From contig NW_024467106.1 in NCBI RefSeq assembly GCF_017591425.1, forward strand, positions 28,696,501-28,760,500: 64,000 bases of DNA. Reading direction: 5' to 3'. Shown in pieces: positions 1-12,379 of the stretch; position 1 is the first letter of the stretch, and each line of letters opens with the position of its first letter. The notes beneath the pieces are model-generated. The model saw nothing but the letters and a program-made list of their open reading frames with translations, had not been told where the DNA came from and searched no databases. Made by a program: the position numbers and the translations under genes. The DNA comes from Ochotona curzoniae (taxonomy: Eukaryota > Chordata > Mammalia > Lagomorpha > Ochotonidae).

Positions 1-129
1 GTAGGGAGTTAGTGGAGAAAAAGGGGGCGTGAAGTCCTCAGCAGATTAACACCGGAAGCATCCTTAGGCATTCAGTTTCTGCCTCTTGGTTTACAGATGG
101 GGAAATTTATAGGCCTAAGACCCCAAAGC

Positions 130-215
130 AGCTTTTGGCTCGCGGTAGCCATCTGGGATGTGAGCCCTCAGATGGAAGATCTTTCTGTCTGTAACTTTGC
201 CTTTTAAACAAATAA
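130..215 (+). repeat. CSINE tail fragment
   Basis: Only the 3' part is recognisable: 'gtagccatctggga', 'cagatggaagatcttt' and 'ctgtaactttgccttt' followed by an A-rich end. Confidence 0.6.
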
Positions 216-216
216 G

Positions 217-533
217 TAGGGACCCACGCAGTGGCATAACAAATTAACCCTCAGCCTGGGGCACTGACGTCTCATATGGTAACCTGTTTGAATGCAGACT
301 GCTCCACCCCTGATCCAGCTTACTGATAATGGCATGGGAAAAGCAACGGAGAATGGCCCAAGTCCTTGGGCCCCTGCACCCACATGGGAGTACTGTAGAA
401 ACTCCTGGCTCCTGGCGTAAGGTTTGGCTCAGCTCCAGCTATTGCAGCCATTTGGGGAATGAACCAGTGAATAGAATATTTCTCTCTCTCTCCTTCTCTG
501 TAACTCTGAAGTTCAGATTTTAAAAATCTTTTA
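217..533 (+). repeat. CSINE, diverged, near full length
   Basis: Head 'acccacgcagtggcataaca', mid 'ggcccaagtccttgggcccc', then 'gaaccagtgaatag', a CT run and 'gtaactctgaagttcag' with an AT-rich tail. Confidence 0.75.
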
Positions 534-1846
534 AGAAGACATACATGGGGAAACTGAGGCTCCCATGGACCAGGGGTGTGTCTGAAAATCACATACCGTG
601 AGCAGCAGATTAACAGTGAGCCAAAGAGGCCTGACCTCAGTCATGTGATGCATAACTGCCTCTGACAGGTGTCCCAGGAGCAGTCCCGACCACGGTTCTG
701 TGGCCGGACACAGCCATGCTGTCCCAGGCAGAAATCCATGCTCCCCCACCCCTTGAAGTCCTGCCCCATCACCTGGGCTGCTGGTGTTGCGCGGCCTCCC
801 CACTCATCCACCAGGCCCTTTGCGATGCCTATTCTTGTCTTGCAATGGGAAGGCTGCTCAAGACTGTGCTGGAAGCCTCCCCAGCAGCACTGGGGAAGAT
901 GATAAGGAGGTTGCTCTTTGGGAATTTCACCCATGGGAGGGATCTCTTTCTAGATCTAGAGTCTCCCGGTGTTTTCTGGCTTGCCTGCTGCTTCCAGAGC
1001 TCCCCTTCCCTGGCCCACCAGTGCTCTGTGCTACGGCTCCCGAGGAAACAGTTACGGGGGTACAAGAACTTCAGCCTTGCCATTGTGAAAACACAGGCAG
1101 GCAGGACCCAGATGCTGGCATAAGTCACAGCTGGTAAATGGGTGCCATGCTGAAGTCTGCTCTGTTGGAAACGCCCTGGCTGCTTGGATGTGCTCCCCTT
1201 TCTTCCTTCCAAACCATCTGATCATCCAGAGACAGAAACACTGAACTATGCTTAAGGCAAAAACTCCTGGGCTCATGCCAGTTCCACTCCTGAGGTACTG
1301 GTGAGCTTGAACTAGGCTCTGTTCCCCTTACCCTAATTCTGCACCCTCCTCCAGTTCAGTCCCAATAGGAGGGCAGGATAAAGAGCCCAGTCTTGCAGGT
1401 CTGTGTTGTTCCAGCATTCCATGTGCTGCCAGGGACATAGGTCTTCTGGGGGACTCAGTTCAGGAACCAAGTACCAGAGAGCCGAGCTTGTGCATGCCAC
1501 AGGGACAGGCCAGCAGCCTGTGTGGGAATGCAGGGCATGTGCCAGCTCACACTTGGCAGCTGTCAGTGCCATGGGAAGCTGGCTTCCAGGGCTCAGAGAT
1601 ACAGCCAGGCCCCACCTGGTGCAGGTTCTTGGTGGCATGACCCGTGACACACTTACAGGTATCCAACTCCTTTAATGGGTGGTGGAGAAACTTGTAAGAC
1701 TGGTGAGGGTGGGGCTAGGAGAGGAGCAAGCAAGGGGTTGAGATGGCGTTGAAGTCTTCTTCACCTGCCTTCACAAAGGGTTGATGCTGGTGTTCTGGAG
1801 TGAGTGAGTTCTCGCAAGAGTGGATTGTCAGAAAAAAACCAAGACT
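534..1846. other. Intergenic, nothing recognised
   Basis: I see no gene, no clear repeat and no splice-bounded conserved frame. Short frames on both strands overlap one another and have no family resemblance. Confidence 0.5.
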
Positions 1847-2145
1847 TGGAGCTGGGTGTTGTGGCACAGTGGAGAAGATGTGGCTTGGAGTGCTCGCATC
1901 CCATTATCACAGAACCTGGGTTCAAATCCCCACCGTGCTTCTGGCCTCCCGCTAATGCCTACCTGGGAGGTGGCAGGTAAAGAATCAAGTACTTGGGTCC
2001 CTGCCCTCCACGTACAACAGGACTGGATGGAGTTCTAGTCTCCTGGCTTCAGCTGAGGAACAGACCAGTGGATGGAAGATCTTTCTGTATCTCTCAGGAA
2101 CTTTGTCTCTCTGTCACTGTGTCTTACAATTAAATAAAAGTAAGA
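1847..2145 (+). repeat. CSINE, old copy
   Basis: Head 'gagctgggtgttgtggcaca', 'acctgggttcaaatcccc' (box B region), 'gatggaagatctttctgt' and an 'aattaaataaaagtaag' tail. Confidence 0.75.
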
Positions 2146-3842
2146 CCAAGATTTTTTTTGAAATGTGACTACAAGAGAATTCAAAGACAAAAGAAACAAG
2201 ACCGGCCCCTCCTCATCCCTGACTTTCTGTCTTTCCCTGTGAACGCCCCCTTATAGGACAAGCTCCTAACGCAGCCTCTGCCCCCAGCAGCTCTCACCAG
2301 AGGCTGGACAGGCTGCCTGATCTGGTGCATTCTGCCTCACAATCCGTGAATTAAACAGCCACCTTCTCTGTGAGGACCCGAGTGTTTGCTATAGCAGCAG
2401 AGAACAGACCAACACAGCAGGGGAGGTACTGAAATACCTGCCATGAGGGTGAGCAAGCCGAAAGCTGGGACAGCTGGCCGGGGTCCAAACTCTTCCACAA
2501 GATTCCAAGTGCAGGCAGCCCAGTGGGTCACTGTTCTCTTTGAGCTTTGAAAGAACTTTGCAGGAACTTTGTCATCTGTGAGATGGGGGTGGAAAAGGTT
2601 GCCCTGTGTGTCACCACAGTATCTGTAGCAAACACTGGGGATATACCAAGCCTTCTACCATCCATTCATTCCTCTCCATTTGCTGACTCCCAGACCACAT
2701 CCTGGTTCTCCACTTCGGCTAGGACTAGGAGTGCTAAGATTGTCTCAACTACTACACATCCCTCCTGCCCGTGCTGGGCAAGGACCCACTTCCAGCAGAA
2801 TGGGAAGAGACTTCAGAAATCAAGAGCTTTAGGTTCTACAGCAAGATTGTCACAGTGCTTGCAGTTCCTCTGCAGCGAGCGCTGTGTAAGCTGTGCAAAC
2901 AGCAGCTGAGGATGGCGGATTTGGCCAGCATTAAGCTGTATTAAGTCAAGCTGTCTTGACAAAGACTGCATTTGAGCTTAAACATGGTACCAAAGCCACG
3001 CTAAGAGGGGTAACACTTGTAAGAAGTGGCTTCCTGCCATTGCCAGCGCCTAGAGCAGAGACCTGTCCTCCTCACTCCCCCACGTGCTGGGAAATCATAT
3101 AGCACCTCCTTTCAGGAACATATCTCTTGATCCAGAGATAGGCACCCGACTTTTGCTGAGCCAATCAGAGAACTCCATCCTCCTGGCTACTGTGATTGGT
3201 CACCAGCCAGGCAATTTAGAATTCTTCCCTTGGGAACGTTTTAGCTTATGGGGAAAAGAGTTCCTGATGGGTTATGGTGATGTGATCTGAGGACTATTGG
3301 GAAACGCTGTCCTCATTCATGGCAAACCTCTGTGCCAGAACAGGAAGTCAGCAGAGGAGAGAAGCTCAGAAGACAGCGAGTCCTACTAATCTCTGAGCCC
3401 TTCTTGGTTACTTAAAACAGGGAATGACCTGCTTTTCTCAATCAGAAACATGGATTTCCCATCACTCCCAGCTAAGAGTGTCCTCAGTGAACCCAGGCTC
3501 TTGGCGTTGATTGGACTCACCACAGACAGTGGTGCATCTCTTTGCATGATCCTGTACAGTAACCTGAGCCACAGACCCATTTCACAGACAAGGAAGCAGA
3601 GGCCCAGAGGGCAAAGATGTGCCTATGGCCAGCCAGCTATTAGTAAAAGTCCACGCAGGGATCTAACCCAGGTCTGCCTAACCGTCAGTCCCTTCGCCCC
3701 AGCCATCTATCATTCATGCTATATCTGGAAACTTCCACTTCTCATCCTCTGGGAAGAGAGGCACCTTCTGAACACACAGCTTCTGTGACCTGGCCTTTTG
3801 CATTCTGGCTTTCAATGCTGTCCTTGAACTACAGATAACGTT
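2146..3842. other. Intergenic with ancient repeat remnants
   Basis: 2270-2430 resembles the tail of an old interspersed element (a 'gtgaattaaacagcc...ctatagcagcagagaacagacc' pattern). 3080-3300 contains 'gagccaatcagag' and 'gtgattggtcacc', also typical of an old repeat; I could not assign either family. Otherwise nothing recognised apart from the MIR-like piece listed separately. Confidence 0.4.
3573..3705 (-). repeat. MIR-like fragment
   Basis: The antisense MIR core is visible: 'catttcacagacaaggaagc', 'gaggcccagaggg', 'ggccagccagctattagtaa' and 'tctaacccaggtctgcc'. Confidence 0.65.
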
Positions 3843-3853
3843 ACTCCCAATTT

Positions 3854-4175
3854 AAAGATTTATTTTTATTATTTTTTTATTGGAAAGGCGGATATACAGA
3901 GAGGAGAGACAGAGAGGAAGATCCTCCATCCAATGATTAACTCCCCAAGTGAGCTCAATGGCTGATACTATGCCGATCCAAAGCCAGGAGACTCTTCCGG
4001 GTCTCCCACGCAGGTGCAGGGTCCCAAAGCTTTGGGCCGTCCTCGACTGCCTTCTCAGGCCACAGGCAGGGAGCTGGAAGGGAAGCGGGGCTGCCGGGAT
4101 AGAACTGGCGCCCATATGGGATCCCAGGGGCGTGCAAGGCGAGGACTTTAACCACTGCGCCACTGCGCCAGGCCC
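3854..4175 (-). repeat. Young full-length CSINE with perfect target-site duplication
   Basis: Complete reverse-oriented copy from the A/T tail at 3854 to 'gcgccaggccc' at 4175. It is flanked by an identical 14-bp duplication 'actcccaatttaaa' at 3843-3856 (overlapping the tail) and 4176-4189. The unmutated duplication marks a recent insertion. Confidence 0.93.
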
Positions 4176-4189
4176 ACTCCCAATTTAAA

Positions 4190-6004
4190 AAAATATATTC
4201 AATAGCAATCTCTTAGGAGGGCTCTTAGAAGCTTAGTAGGCTAGAGCCCATTTAAAAGTTTGTGCTTTATCTCAACTTTTACCTGCTCCAAGCTGAGCAG
4301 ATAATGGTCCTTGCCTGAGGGACTACCACCAGTGTTGTTGTCTTCAAGGCCCAGAGAGGCCAAGCAACTTACTTTGGGTCACCCAGCTTGTCAGGGGCAG
4401 AGCAGAAATTGGAGCCCAGTTCTTCCTTGCATCTAATCATTTTTCTGACCTTTGTTTTTGGTCCCTGCAGCTCCCAGGGTTCCAAACTCTGGCAAAGGAT
4501 GATTTTGATGTTTAGTGGTGGTGATGTTGGCTTTTTTAACCAGGAAGAGCTTGAGCTTCCCTCTTTCAAGCCTCCTGTGGGAGCTGTGGGCAGGAGGCTG
4601 GCTTAGAGTTTGTGTTCATTCCTGTAACAACAGGGGGTGCCCCCAAAGCCAGTGCAAGATGAACAGAGTGGTCACAAGAGAGCTTAGGGCTGGCCTTGGC
4701 ACTGAGACTTTGAATGACCTTGAATGTATACATCACCACCACCTGTTCTGCTTCAAAGAAAAAAATTCACAAGCACTGCTCTTATTGAATGGTCACAGTG
4801 TGCAGACATGTCCAGTGAAGTTGGTGCTGTCGTCAGCTCACTGGTCAGTGACAAACATATAAGGCACAGACAGCATAATTAGATAACACACTGAAGGCCA
4901 TGCAACATGACTGGCCAGTGGCAGAGCTGGGATTTGAAGCCAAGCCTTCTGTCCCCAGAGTTCATTCTGCTGACCAACAGGCCACATCGTCTTATTGTCA
5001 AACCATTGCAGCGTGCTTTGGAGGTTGTAGTCACTTACTTTGTGTTGAGATGATAGGATATTACATATGTATTACAGTCAGTCCATCTACTAGCCATTTA
5101 GCAGTAACCCACTTTGCTTCCATTCTTAGATAAAGAACAGGAGGGGAAAAAATTCCATTCTCTGCTTCCCTGTGGGAGTACATTGGATGGCTACTACTAC
5201 ATCAGCACGGTGTTCTGGTGTTCCAGGGTGTTGCTTTATAGCTTGCAAAGCAAATCTTCTGCGTCTCTGAATTCTAAGGATTCCCTGGCCAAGCTGAGAG
5301 AATTGTGTTCCATTTTGCTGATGGGGGACTAAGGCCAGAGAAGGGGAGACACTCACGTGTACTCGTGCATTTCCTTGTCTGTGAGAAGGGCTCCTGCAGG
5401 TCTGGTGCTCAGCTGAGTGAGGAACTTGTCAGTTCTGGGGCTTGAAGGGGTATGTTCCGGCCCACTGCCCCTGTATGGAGTCAGGCAGACTTAGCTAAGT
5501 ACACAGCAGCTGGAAGCCTGCGTTTGGAGCAGCTAAAACCAAGGAGCAGCAGAAAAATGTAGGTGTAGCTCCAGTCCCCTCCACCCATGACCCCTCTGCT
5601 CCCCACTCCCACAGGGTGGAACTGCCTGAAACAGGCCTGCCCCAGCCAACGAGCCTGCACATGTAGCCTTCAGGGAAGCAGCACAGGGCAGCTGTGGAAC
5701 ACATGTGGAAACAGGTACTCTCACACACATGCACGTATGTACATGCCCCTGTGTACATGGCTTCCTGGGGAGTGAGCTCAGGACAGGTGAGGTGCTCTGG
5801 GTCCTGGTCTGGCCCAGCCTCTGACTCTTGGGTGACTTCTGATTCTTCCCTTGTCTTAGCTTTGACTCCTCCTCTGTAAAAGAGGGTCTTGTCTCCTCAC
5901 CTGCGGACAGAAACACATATATAAATATTTCTGGTGTTAAAGAGAAAGCTAAGCAAATGGCCCTGTGTAGAACTTGTTAAAAACAAGAAAATGAGGATGC
6001 TAAA
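4190..6004. other. Intergenic with MIR-like remnants
   Basis: Antisense MIR-like cores occur near 4340-4450 ('ggcccagagaggccaag', 'cagcttgtcaggggcagag'), 4855-4985 ('ggcagagctgggatttgaag') and 5310-5370. No exon-like sequence seen between them. Confidence 0.45.
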
Positions 6005-6310
6005 AAAGATATATATCTTACATACATACATATATATGAGAGAGAGAGAAAAATGCATACATACATACATATGAGAGAGAGAAAAAAAATATCTTCCTTC
6101 CACTGGTTTATTTCTTAAATGGCTGTAACAGCCAGGGCTGAGCAAGACTCCATCCTGGTGGCAGGTCCACAAGCACTTTAGCCACCTCTGGTGCTCTTGC
6201 AGGCGCATGAGCAGGAAGCTGGATAAGAAGTGAAACAGCCAGGACTTAAACTGATGCTCACATGGGATGCTTGGATTTAGGCAATAACTTAATATGCTCC
6301 TCTATATGCT
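6005..6310 (-). repeat. Old CSINE preceded by (ATAC)n/(GA)n
   Basis: Simple repeats 'atacatacat' and 'gagagagag' at about 6020-6090 run into a degraded reverse CSINE: 'agccagggctgagc', 'gaagctggataagaagtg', 'cagccaggacttaaactg'. Confidence 0.55.
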
Positions 6311-6384
6311 ACCCCAAAAGCACCATTTTTAAATTCCTGGTACATGTAGATACTTGACAAATGTTTATTGAGCTGTATGTATGT

Positions 6385-6745
6385 TAAAAAAAAAAAGCTG
6401 AGCTCATAGTAATACAATAAAGTGGAAGTTACCAGGGTCTTGGAGGGGAGTGAGGGAAACAGGAAGATACTATTGGTCTATTCGTCAAAGGATATGAAGC
6501 TTTAGTTATAAAATGAGTGAGTGCAGGAGACCTAATATACAGCATGGTGACTGGGTAATAAGGATGTGTACTTGAAATGTGCTAGTGGAGATTTCAAGAG
6601 TTCTCAACAACACACACATGAACACACAAGCTAACAGTGTCAGCTGCTGTATATGTCAATTAGTTTGATATTGTGCTAATCATTTCACAAGGTACACATG
6701 TCAAACCATCACATTATATGTCCTAAATACACATAGTCTTTGTCA
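6385..6745 (+). mobile_element. L1 3' end fragment
   Basis: Resembles the L1 3' UTR: 'gagctcatagtaataca', 'ttaccagggtcttggagggg', 'gaagctttagttataaaatg', 'catgtcaaaccatcac'. No coding capacity. Confidence 0.5.
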
Positions 6746-6804
6746 ACAGTACTAAAGAAAGCAGCTGAAAAAATATTTGTTGAATGAGTGGATGTCAGGG
6801 TTTT

Positions 6805-7490
6805 GAGATGTCACCAATGCAGTATTCAGAGGAAAATTTATAGCTTTAATTGTTATTATTAAAAGAAAAACTACAGGGTCCAGCACAGTGGCTTAGCAAC
6901 TGAAGTCCTCACCTTGCACATGCTGGGACCCCATATGGGTGCCGGTTCTAATCCTGGTGGCCCAGCTTCCCATCCAGCCCCGTGCTTGTGGCCTGGGAAG
7001 GCAGTGGAGGACGGCCCAAAGCTTTGGAACCCTGCATCCGCGTGGGAGACCCAGAAGAAGCTCCTGGCTCCTGACTTCGGATCAGTGCAGCTCCAGCTGT
7101 TATGATCACTAGGGGAGTGAATCAATGGATGGAAGATCTTCCTCTCTGTCTCTCCTCCTCTCTGCATATTAGACTTTCCAATAAAAAATAAATCAAAATA
7201 AAATAAACTAAAATAATGTTTTTTTTAAAGAGAGAAACTGTAAAGAAAAAGAGTGGGACCAAGTAAGCTTTTAATCCAGGAGCATAGAAAAAGAAGAAAA
7301 TAAACCCAATAGAAGGAAGAAATTGGTAAAATTCAGCATAAAAGATCAAAATAGGAATAAGACAAAACCCAAAATCAGTACAGATAATCAGCAAGATGCA
7401 AGTTCTTTGAAAAATGTTATAAAAAAAATAAGCCAACCGTATGAATAATTAGGGGAAAGAACGTAAGATACAGTTATATCAAGAACAAAA
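6805..7490 (+). mobile_element. L1 ORF2-derived fragments split by a SINE
   Basis: 'cagaggaaaatttatagctt' (6828-6847) and, after the SINE at 6876-7203, 'ttctttgaaaaatgttataa' match the L1 ORF2 nucleotide pattern around 'ggaaatttatagc' and 'ctggttctttgaaaa'. The frame is destroyed by stops and indels; it is a relic. Confidence 0.5.
6876..7203 (+). repeat. CSINE, full length, inserted in an L1 relic
   Basis: Head 'agggtccagcacagtggctt', 'ccccatatgggtgccggttc', 'ggaggacggcccaaag', tail 'ccaataaaaaataaatc'. Confidence 0.88.
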
Positions 7491-7499
7491 ATAAGAGGG

Positions 7500-7830
7500 G
7501 TTGGCTGGCATGGCGGCATAGTAGGCTAATTATCTGTCGTGGTGCTGGCATCCCATATGGGCTCTGGTTGGTGTCCTAGCTGCTCCACTTCCCATCCAGC
7601 TCCCTGCTTGTAGCCTGGGATGGCAGTGGATGACGGCCCAAAGCCTTGGGACCCTGTACCTATATAGGAGACCAGGAAGAAGCTCAAAGCTCCTGACTTT
7701 GGATTGGCTCAGCTCTGGCTGTTGTAGCCATTTAGGCAGTAAACAAGTGGACAGAAGATTTCTCTCTGTGTCTCCCCTTCTCCTTCCATAAAATTTGCTT
7801 TTCAAATAAATACATTTTTTTTAAAAGAAG
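7500..7830 (+). repeat. CSINE, full length
   Basis: Head 'ttggctggcatggcggcata', 'catcccatatgggctctgg', 'gatggcagtggatgacggcc', tail 'ttcaaataaatacattt'. Confidence 0.85.
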
Positions 7831-10389
7831 AGAGAATAAAGTAAGTAAGTTGAAGGATTGAAAAGAGAAACCTGACTTGAAATATAGAAGATTCAAAAAC
7901 ATAGGAGAAAAGTGAACAGTGGGCAAATCACAGTTCAGGGGGACGAGAGATTGCACTTGCAGTGGAGGCAGAAAGCTTCTGGAGTTTGCTATTTCATTAG
8001 AATTCAAGTAATGGCGGATCAGGCAGAAACATATCACATGGGCCTGAAGTGTGTGTCCTGCCTGCCCCATCACCTCTTCCTGGGCTTGACCTTGAGTCCT
8101 GGGCTGTGTCCTTGAGGGCCGACATTGTGCGGAGGGATCTTTGGGTTCCCTTGGCCCTTGCTCTCTCTACCCCTGCGATGCTTTGAGGGCCCGGGTTGTC
8201 ACAGCTTTCCTGATACTCCCAGGCATTTCCTTCTAGAATGATCTGGCTCAGCGTGGCCTCAAGCTATGCTCATGCAGTGTCCCTGCCCCAGCCTCCTCCT
8301 TGTTCCTGAAAGCTGTCTGGGCCAGGGCATCCAGGGTAGCGTGCTTGCTGGTCCCCAGGAAAGGATGGCTATCACCTGAGGTGTGACTCTGCTACAGAAC
8401 CCATTTGTAAACCCATACAACCCCTTCCTGACTCTGCTTCCCAAGGTGTGTGGGTTAGTGTTGAGCAGCCCTCCTCCCATAAGGACAGGTGCACATGTAG
8501 GCTTACAAGTGCATACATTTTCCTGATACCAAGGACATGGAGCATACAACTTATACAGGATAATACACAATATTCCTTATTGTAAATCTAGATAGCTGTC
8601 ACTTCAGGACTGCTGTCCCTTGTGAAACCCACTCTCCGTAATTCTGTCATCAGTGACAGCATCACATCAACGCTGGCTACTGTAGGAGGTGGCAGAGAAG
8701 CCACTCACATCACAGGGCTTAAGTCTTCAGTACATGTTAGTTGGTATTTGCATTTATACTCACAAGGAAGGATAAAATGGGGGATTGGAGCTGGGAAATG
8801 AGGACATTTGTGGAACGTGAATGACCTAGGCAGCATTTTGGCTGAATCAGATAATCAGCTAAACATGAGAATTCCCTGGCATTGAGAAGTTGGGTAGAGT
8901 GGAGGAGCTGGTGGCCACGTCAGCCAAGGAGCCAGCCAGGCTGGAGTGGAGGCAGCTGGCTCCACATGTGTCTGGAGATGTGACAGACTTGGCTTTTCCC
9001 TACTCTTTAAGCCCAGAATCCACACTCCTTACAAGACCAGCAGAATCCACAGTCAAGTCCTGACGGGTACAGTGCTTGCCTATTTCCATGATGCAAATAC
9101 TCCCACTGCAGCCAGTCTTCAGCTACCAACAAGATGTCGCTGAACATGTGTCACGAGAGACCCTGGGCAAGACATCAACAACCCAGGGACACAGCTCTGG
9201 GTAGAAAGGAATGACTTGGATTTCAAATGTTAAGTTACTGAATTGTGCGTTTGTCAGCTTTGGCTTTCATGACCACGTCTAAGCATGGCAGATGAGATTC
9301 CTGGGAACTTAGGGGGTGAGCTCTGCAAAGCTGGTGGGGCCTGGCTCCAGCCTGCCACATGACCTCCCCCTGCTGGGAGACCCCAGTGCCCCTTCTTGCT
9401 AGATGATATCCCTGATCATTTCAGGCACAGACCATCTCTTTCTCCCATGAGCCCTGGGAGAGTGGGCCCTGGTTCCCCCACCTGCCTTGGTCCCTCTTGG
9501 GGTCTGGCATTGAAGGGGCTTCTTTGGTAGGTCAGTCCCGAAACCATGGGTTGGACCAGTCCTCTCTACCCCAGCTCCAGGTGTCTCCTGAGTTAGCACC
9601 TCCACTCTGCCCCCTACTGGCCACATAGAAACTAGAGGGACAGCTGCTTAAGACAGATGCTTCCTCATATGTAGATTGCTCATATGTGGATTCTGTAAGG
9701 GAAGAGAGAATGGAGAGAAGCAAGGCACGCTGATACTCCTTCTAGTCTCTTGGGCGTATGGCCATGGACTGTACTAGTATTTGGTCTGTATGTGCCTATT
9801 AGTGTCCTGTAGCTTCTCATGGAATTAAGAAGCAATTTTCCATACTCCTGTCTAGTTTTCACATCTCCCACTGTGAGTAGCTGTCATATTGTATGACATT
9901 TGCACCTGTCATTCGCGATGTTTGTTTGGTTCCCACTCATCCCCACCAGCAAAGGATGTTCTCATTTCAGAAGAGACCTGCTGATAGAGATGTTGTAAAC
10001 TGTACTGCCATGTCATGTACTTTCCTCTTAATTTCTACCAGACACCAGGCTTGTTTCTGTCCATTGAGAGCGCATATCCCCAAGGCAGCAATTCCAAATG
10101 ACTTGAGTCTTCCCCAGCACAGGGACTCCTGGAACTCACAGGTTTTCAGCCCAGACTTTGGCTGTGAGCAATTATGTTTGCACACTCCAGGGTGTCTCGC
10201 CTACCAGTCTTCCTGATGAACATTGCTTCTGGTGGTGGGTGGTGGGCTAACTTTTGGAGTCTCTGTTTGCTCCTCCTCTGAGAAACCAGACCCAATAACA
10301 GCCTCGAAGAAAACACACTCAGTGAATGTTAGAGCCCGGTGCCCAGGTTCATGTTCGCATGCAGCCACCTGAGGCCCTACAAATTCAAT
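7831..10389. other. Intergenic, no gene recognised
   Basis: The first ~85 bp may still be L1-derived. The rest is ordinary intergenic sequence with overlapping short frames on both strands, none with a recognisable domain or exon structure. Confidence 0.45.
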
Positions 10390-10598
10390 TATTATTTTAA
10401 AAGATTTATTTTAATTGAAAGGTAGAGTGATAGAGAGAGAGAAAGAGAGAGAGAGAGATGGCCACAGTGACTACAAAAATGGTCACAGTTGCTGGCGCTA
10501 GCACAAGCACAAGCCAAAAGTTGGAATTCCTTCTGGGCCTCCCATGTGGGTGGCTGGGGCTCAAGCACTTACAATATCTAATGCTACAAGCTGGATTT
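10390..10598 (-). repeat. CSINE, truncated old copy with (GA)n
   Basis: 'aaagatttattttaattgaa' followed by a gaga run and the degraded body 'gggcctcccatgtgggtggc'; abuts the next SINE. Confidence 0.55.
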
Positions 10599-10895
10599 TT
10601 TAAAAAGGAAAGATTTAGTTACTTATTTGTTTGAAGGGCAGAATTACAGACAAAGAGAGACAGAGATAGATTGCTGCCCATTCACTCCCCAAATGACTGC
10701 CATTGCCTGGGCCAGGCTGAAGCCAGGAGCTTCATCAGGGTCTCCCATGAGAGTGCAAGGTGCCAAGTCTTTGAACCACTTTCAGTTGTCTTTTGAAGCA
10801 CATTGGCAGAGAACTGGATTGGAAGTGGAGCAGCCAGGACTTGAACTGGTGCCCTTGTAAGATGCTACCCACTGTACTACAGAGCTAGCCCTGTA
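10599..10895 (-). repeat. CSINE, old reverse copy
   Basis: 'ggcagaattacagacaaag', 'cattcactccccaaatg', 'gctgaagccaggagcttc', 'gtggagcagccaggacttga'. Confidence 0.7.
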
Positions 10896-12139
10896 ACACT
10901 GAGGGTTCCATGGTAACTCTTGGCTGTGGGCTGTGTATCCAAGGACAAGGGATTAGTGATCCTAAGCGGAGTAAATGTATTTACTTTTATAAAAGTCATA
11001 GGATTGAACAAATGTCGATACCAGGGCCTTTACCTGTGTGTTGGGGTTAGTATCTCATGACCCCTTTGGTTATGACATTGACCCTCACAGCGCCATTACG
11101 GGGCAGGCTTCACCATGGGATGAACCAGGCTGCTCAGAGGTTTTGTGGGTGGCCAAGACCCCACAGCCAGACTGAGGTGGGGCCAGCCCCTGTGTGGGGC
11201 TTAGGACCATTGCTTCCCAGCGTGGTGTGAGGTCTGCGTGACTTGAACCTGATGTGCTTGGCTCCTTCACATGTCTGCTCATGTTCAAAATGCAGGATGT
11301 GGGGAAATTGCCTCTCAGTACAATAAAGAAGCAAGCGATGAGCTCACAGGGCTTTTTGTTTGGGATGGCACCTGTTTATCTAACCGACTCTCCCATCGTT
11401 GTCAGTGACTATGCAGTCAGGAGACGGGCCACCCTTCATCACAGACATGGGCGTCTCTCTGGAGTTCATAAGGTCATGAGCCAGTCCATCGTGGTTTGTT
11501 GCATCGGATCCATTCAAGACAGCAGGGCTGACCATGGGGTGGACTTGCTTCCTGAGGACACTCCCTGAGGCTCTGGGAGGTGAGGGATCCACTGGATTTC
11601 ACAGCATGCAAAGGATTCCTGTGGATGGCCCTCCATAGATAAGGTGGTAACCCATTGAGACAAGCTGGCATACCACAAGGTGCACAGGCAAGAGTGTCAG
11701 ACAGCCCTTGGAATCCTATGACCATGGGCAGGTCACTCAGCAGCCACACATCCTGTGCGTGACACTGGTTATTCCTTTGGTCCTTAAAGGAATGAGTCCT
11801 TTCTCAAGGTGGATGTGGTCATTGCTCTATCCGCATCCACTTGGGGGTGGATACCTTCACCACTCCAGGGACTTCCTACAGTCAACATCTGCATTTCACT
11901 GTCAGAGCATGGAGCTCGGTGTGGCAAGCATTGCCTGGCCTGCACACAGGAAAACTGGAGGTACCTGGGCAACCCCTCTCCAGTGACTGGCAGGTGCACT
12001 GTCTTGTTCCTGGCTAGGATGGGCATTATCAGAATGGATATCATTAGGAAAACTTGGCATACCTGCAATACAATAAGTTAGCTGCTTACTTTATCAGGGT
12101 GCTTGTCTCATAGGTGGTACCTGTGGTTTCCATTCCTCA
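10896..12139. other. Intergenic, unassigned
   Basis: No repeat family or gene recognised with confidence. Several 70-100 codon frames occur on both strands around 11.25-12.08 kb, which could be an old degraded mobile element, but no motif is strong enough to call. Confidence 0.35.
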
Positions 12140-12376
12140 AGACAGTTTCCTTTTTTTCAGGACAGACACTGAAGTATTTAGGTATTAAAGGGCATGACCC
12201 ATGCAGTTGGCTCCCAAATGAAGGAAAAAAATCATTTAGAGAGAAGCAAAACAAAGAGAGATGAAAATGGTAATAGTTGGTGAATATGCTTACAGTGTAT
12301 TTATGAATCCTTTGTCCTAATCTTGCAACTTTCCTGTAAACCTGAAATTATCTCCAAACAAGAAGTTAAATCTTGG
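12140..12376 (+). mobile_element. L1 3' end fragment
   Basis: 'cactgaagtatttaggtatt', 'aaagggcatgaccca', 'cttgcaactttcctgtaaac' and 'gaaattatctccaaa' follow the 3' end of ancient mammalian L1 (L1M-type) copies as I remember them. Confidence 0.6.
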
Positions 12377-12379
12377 GGT

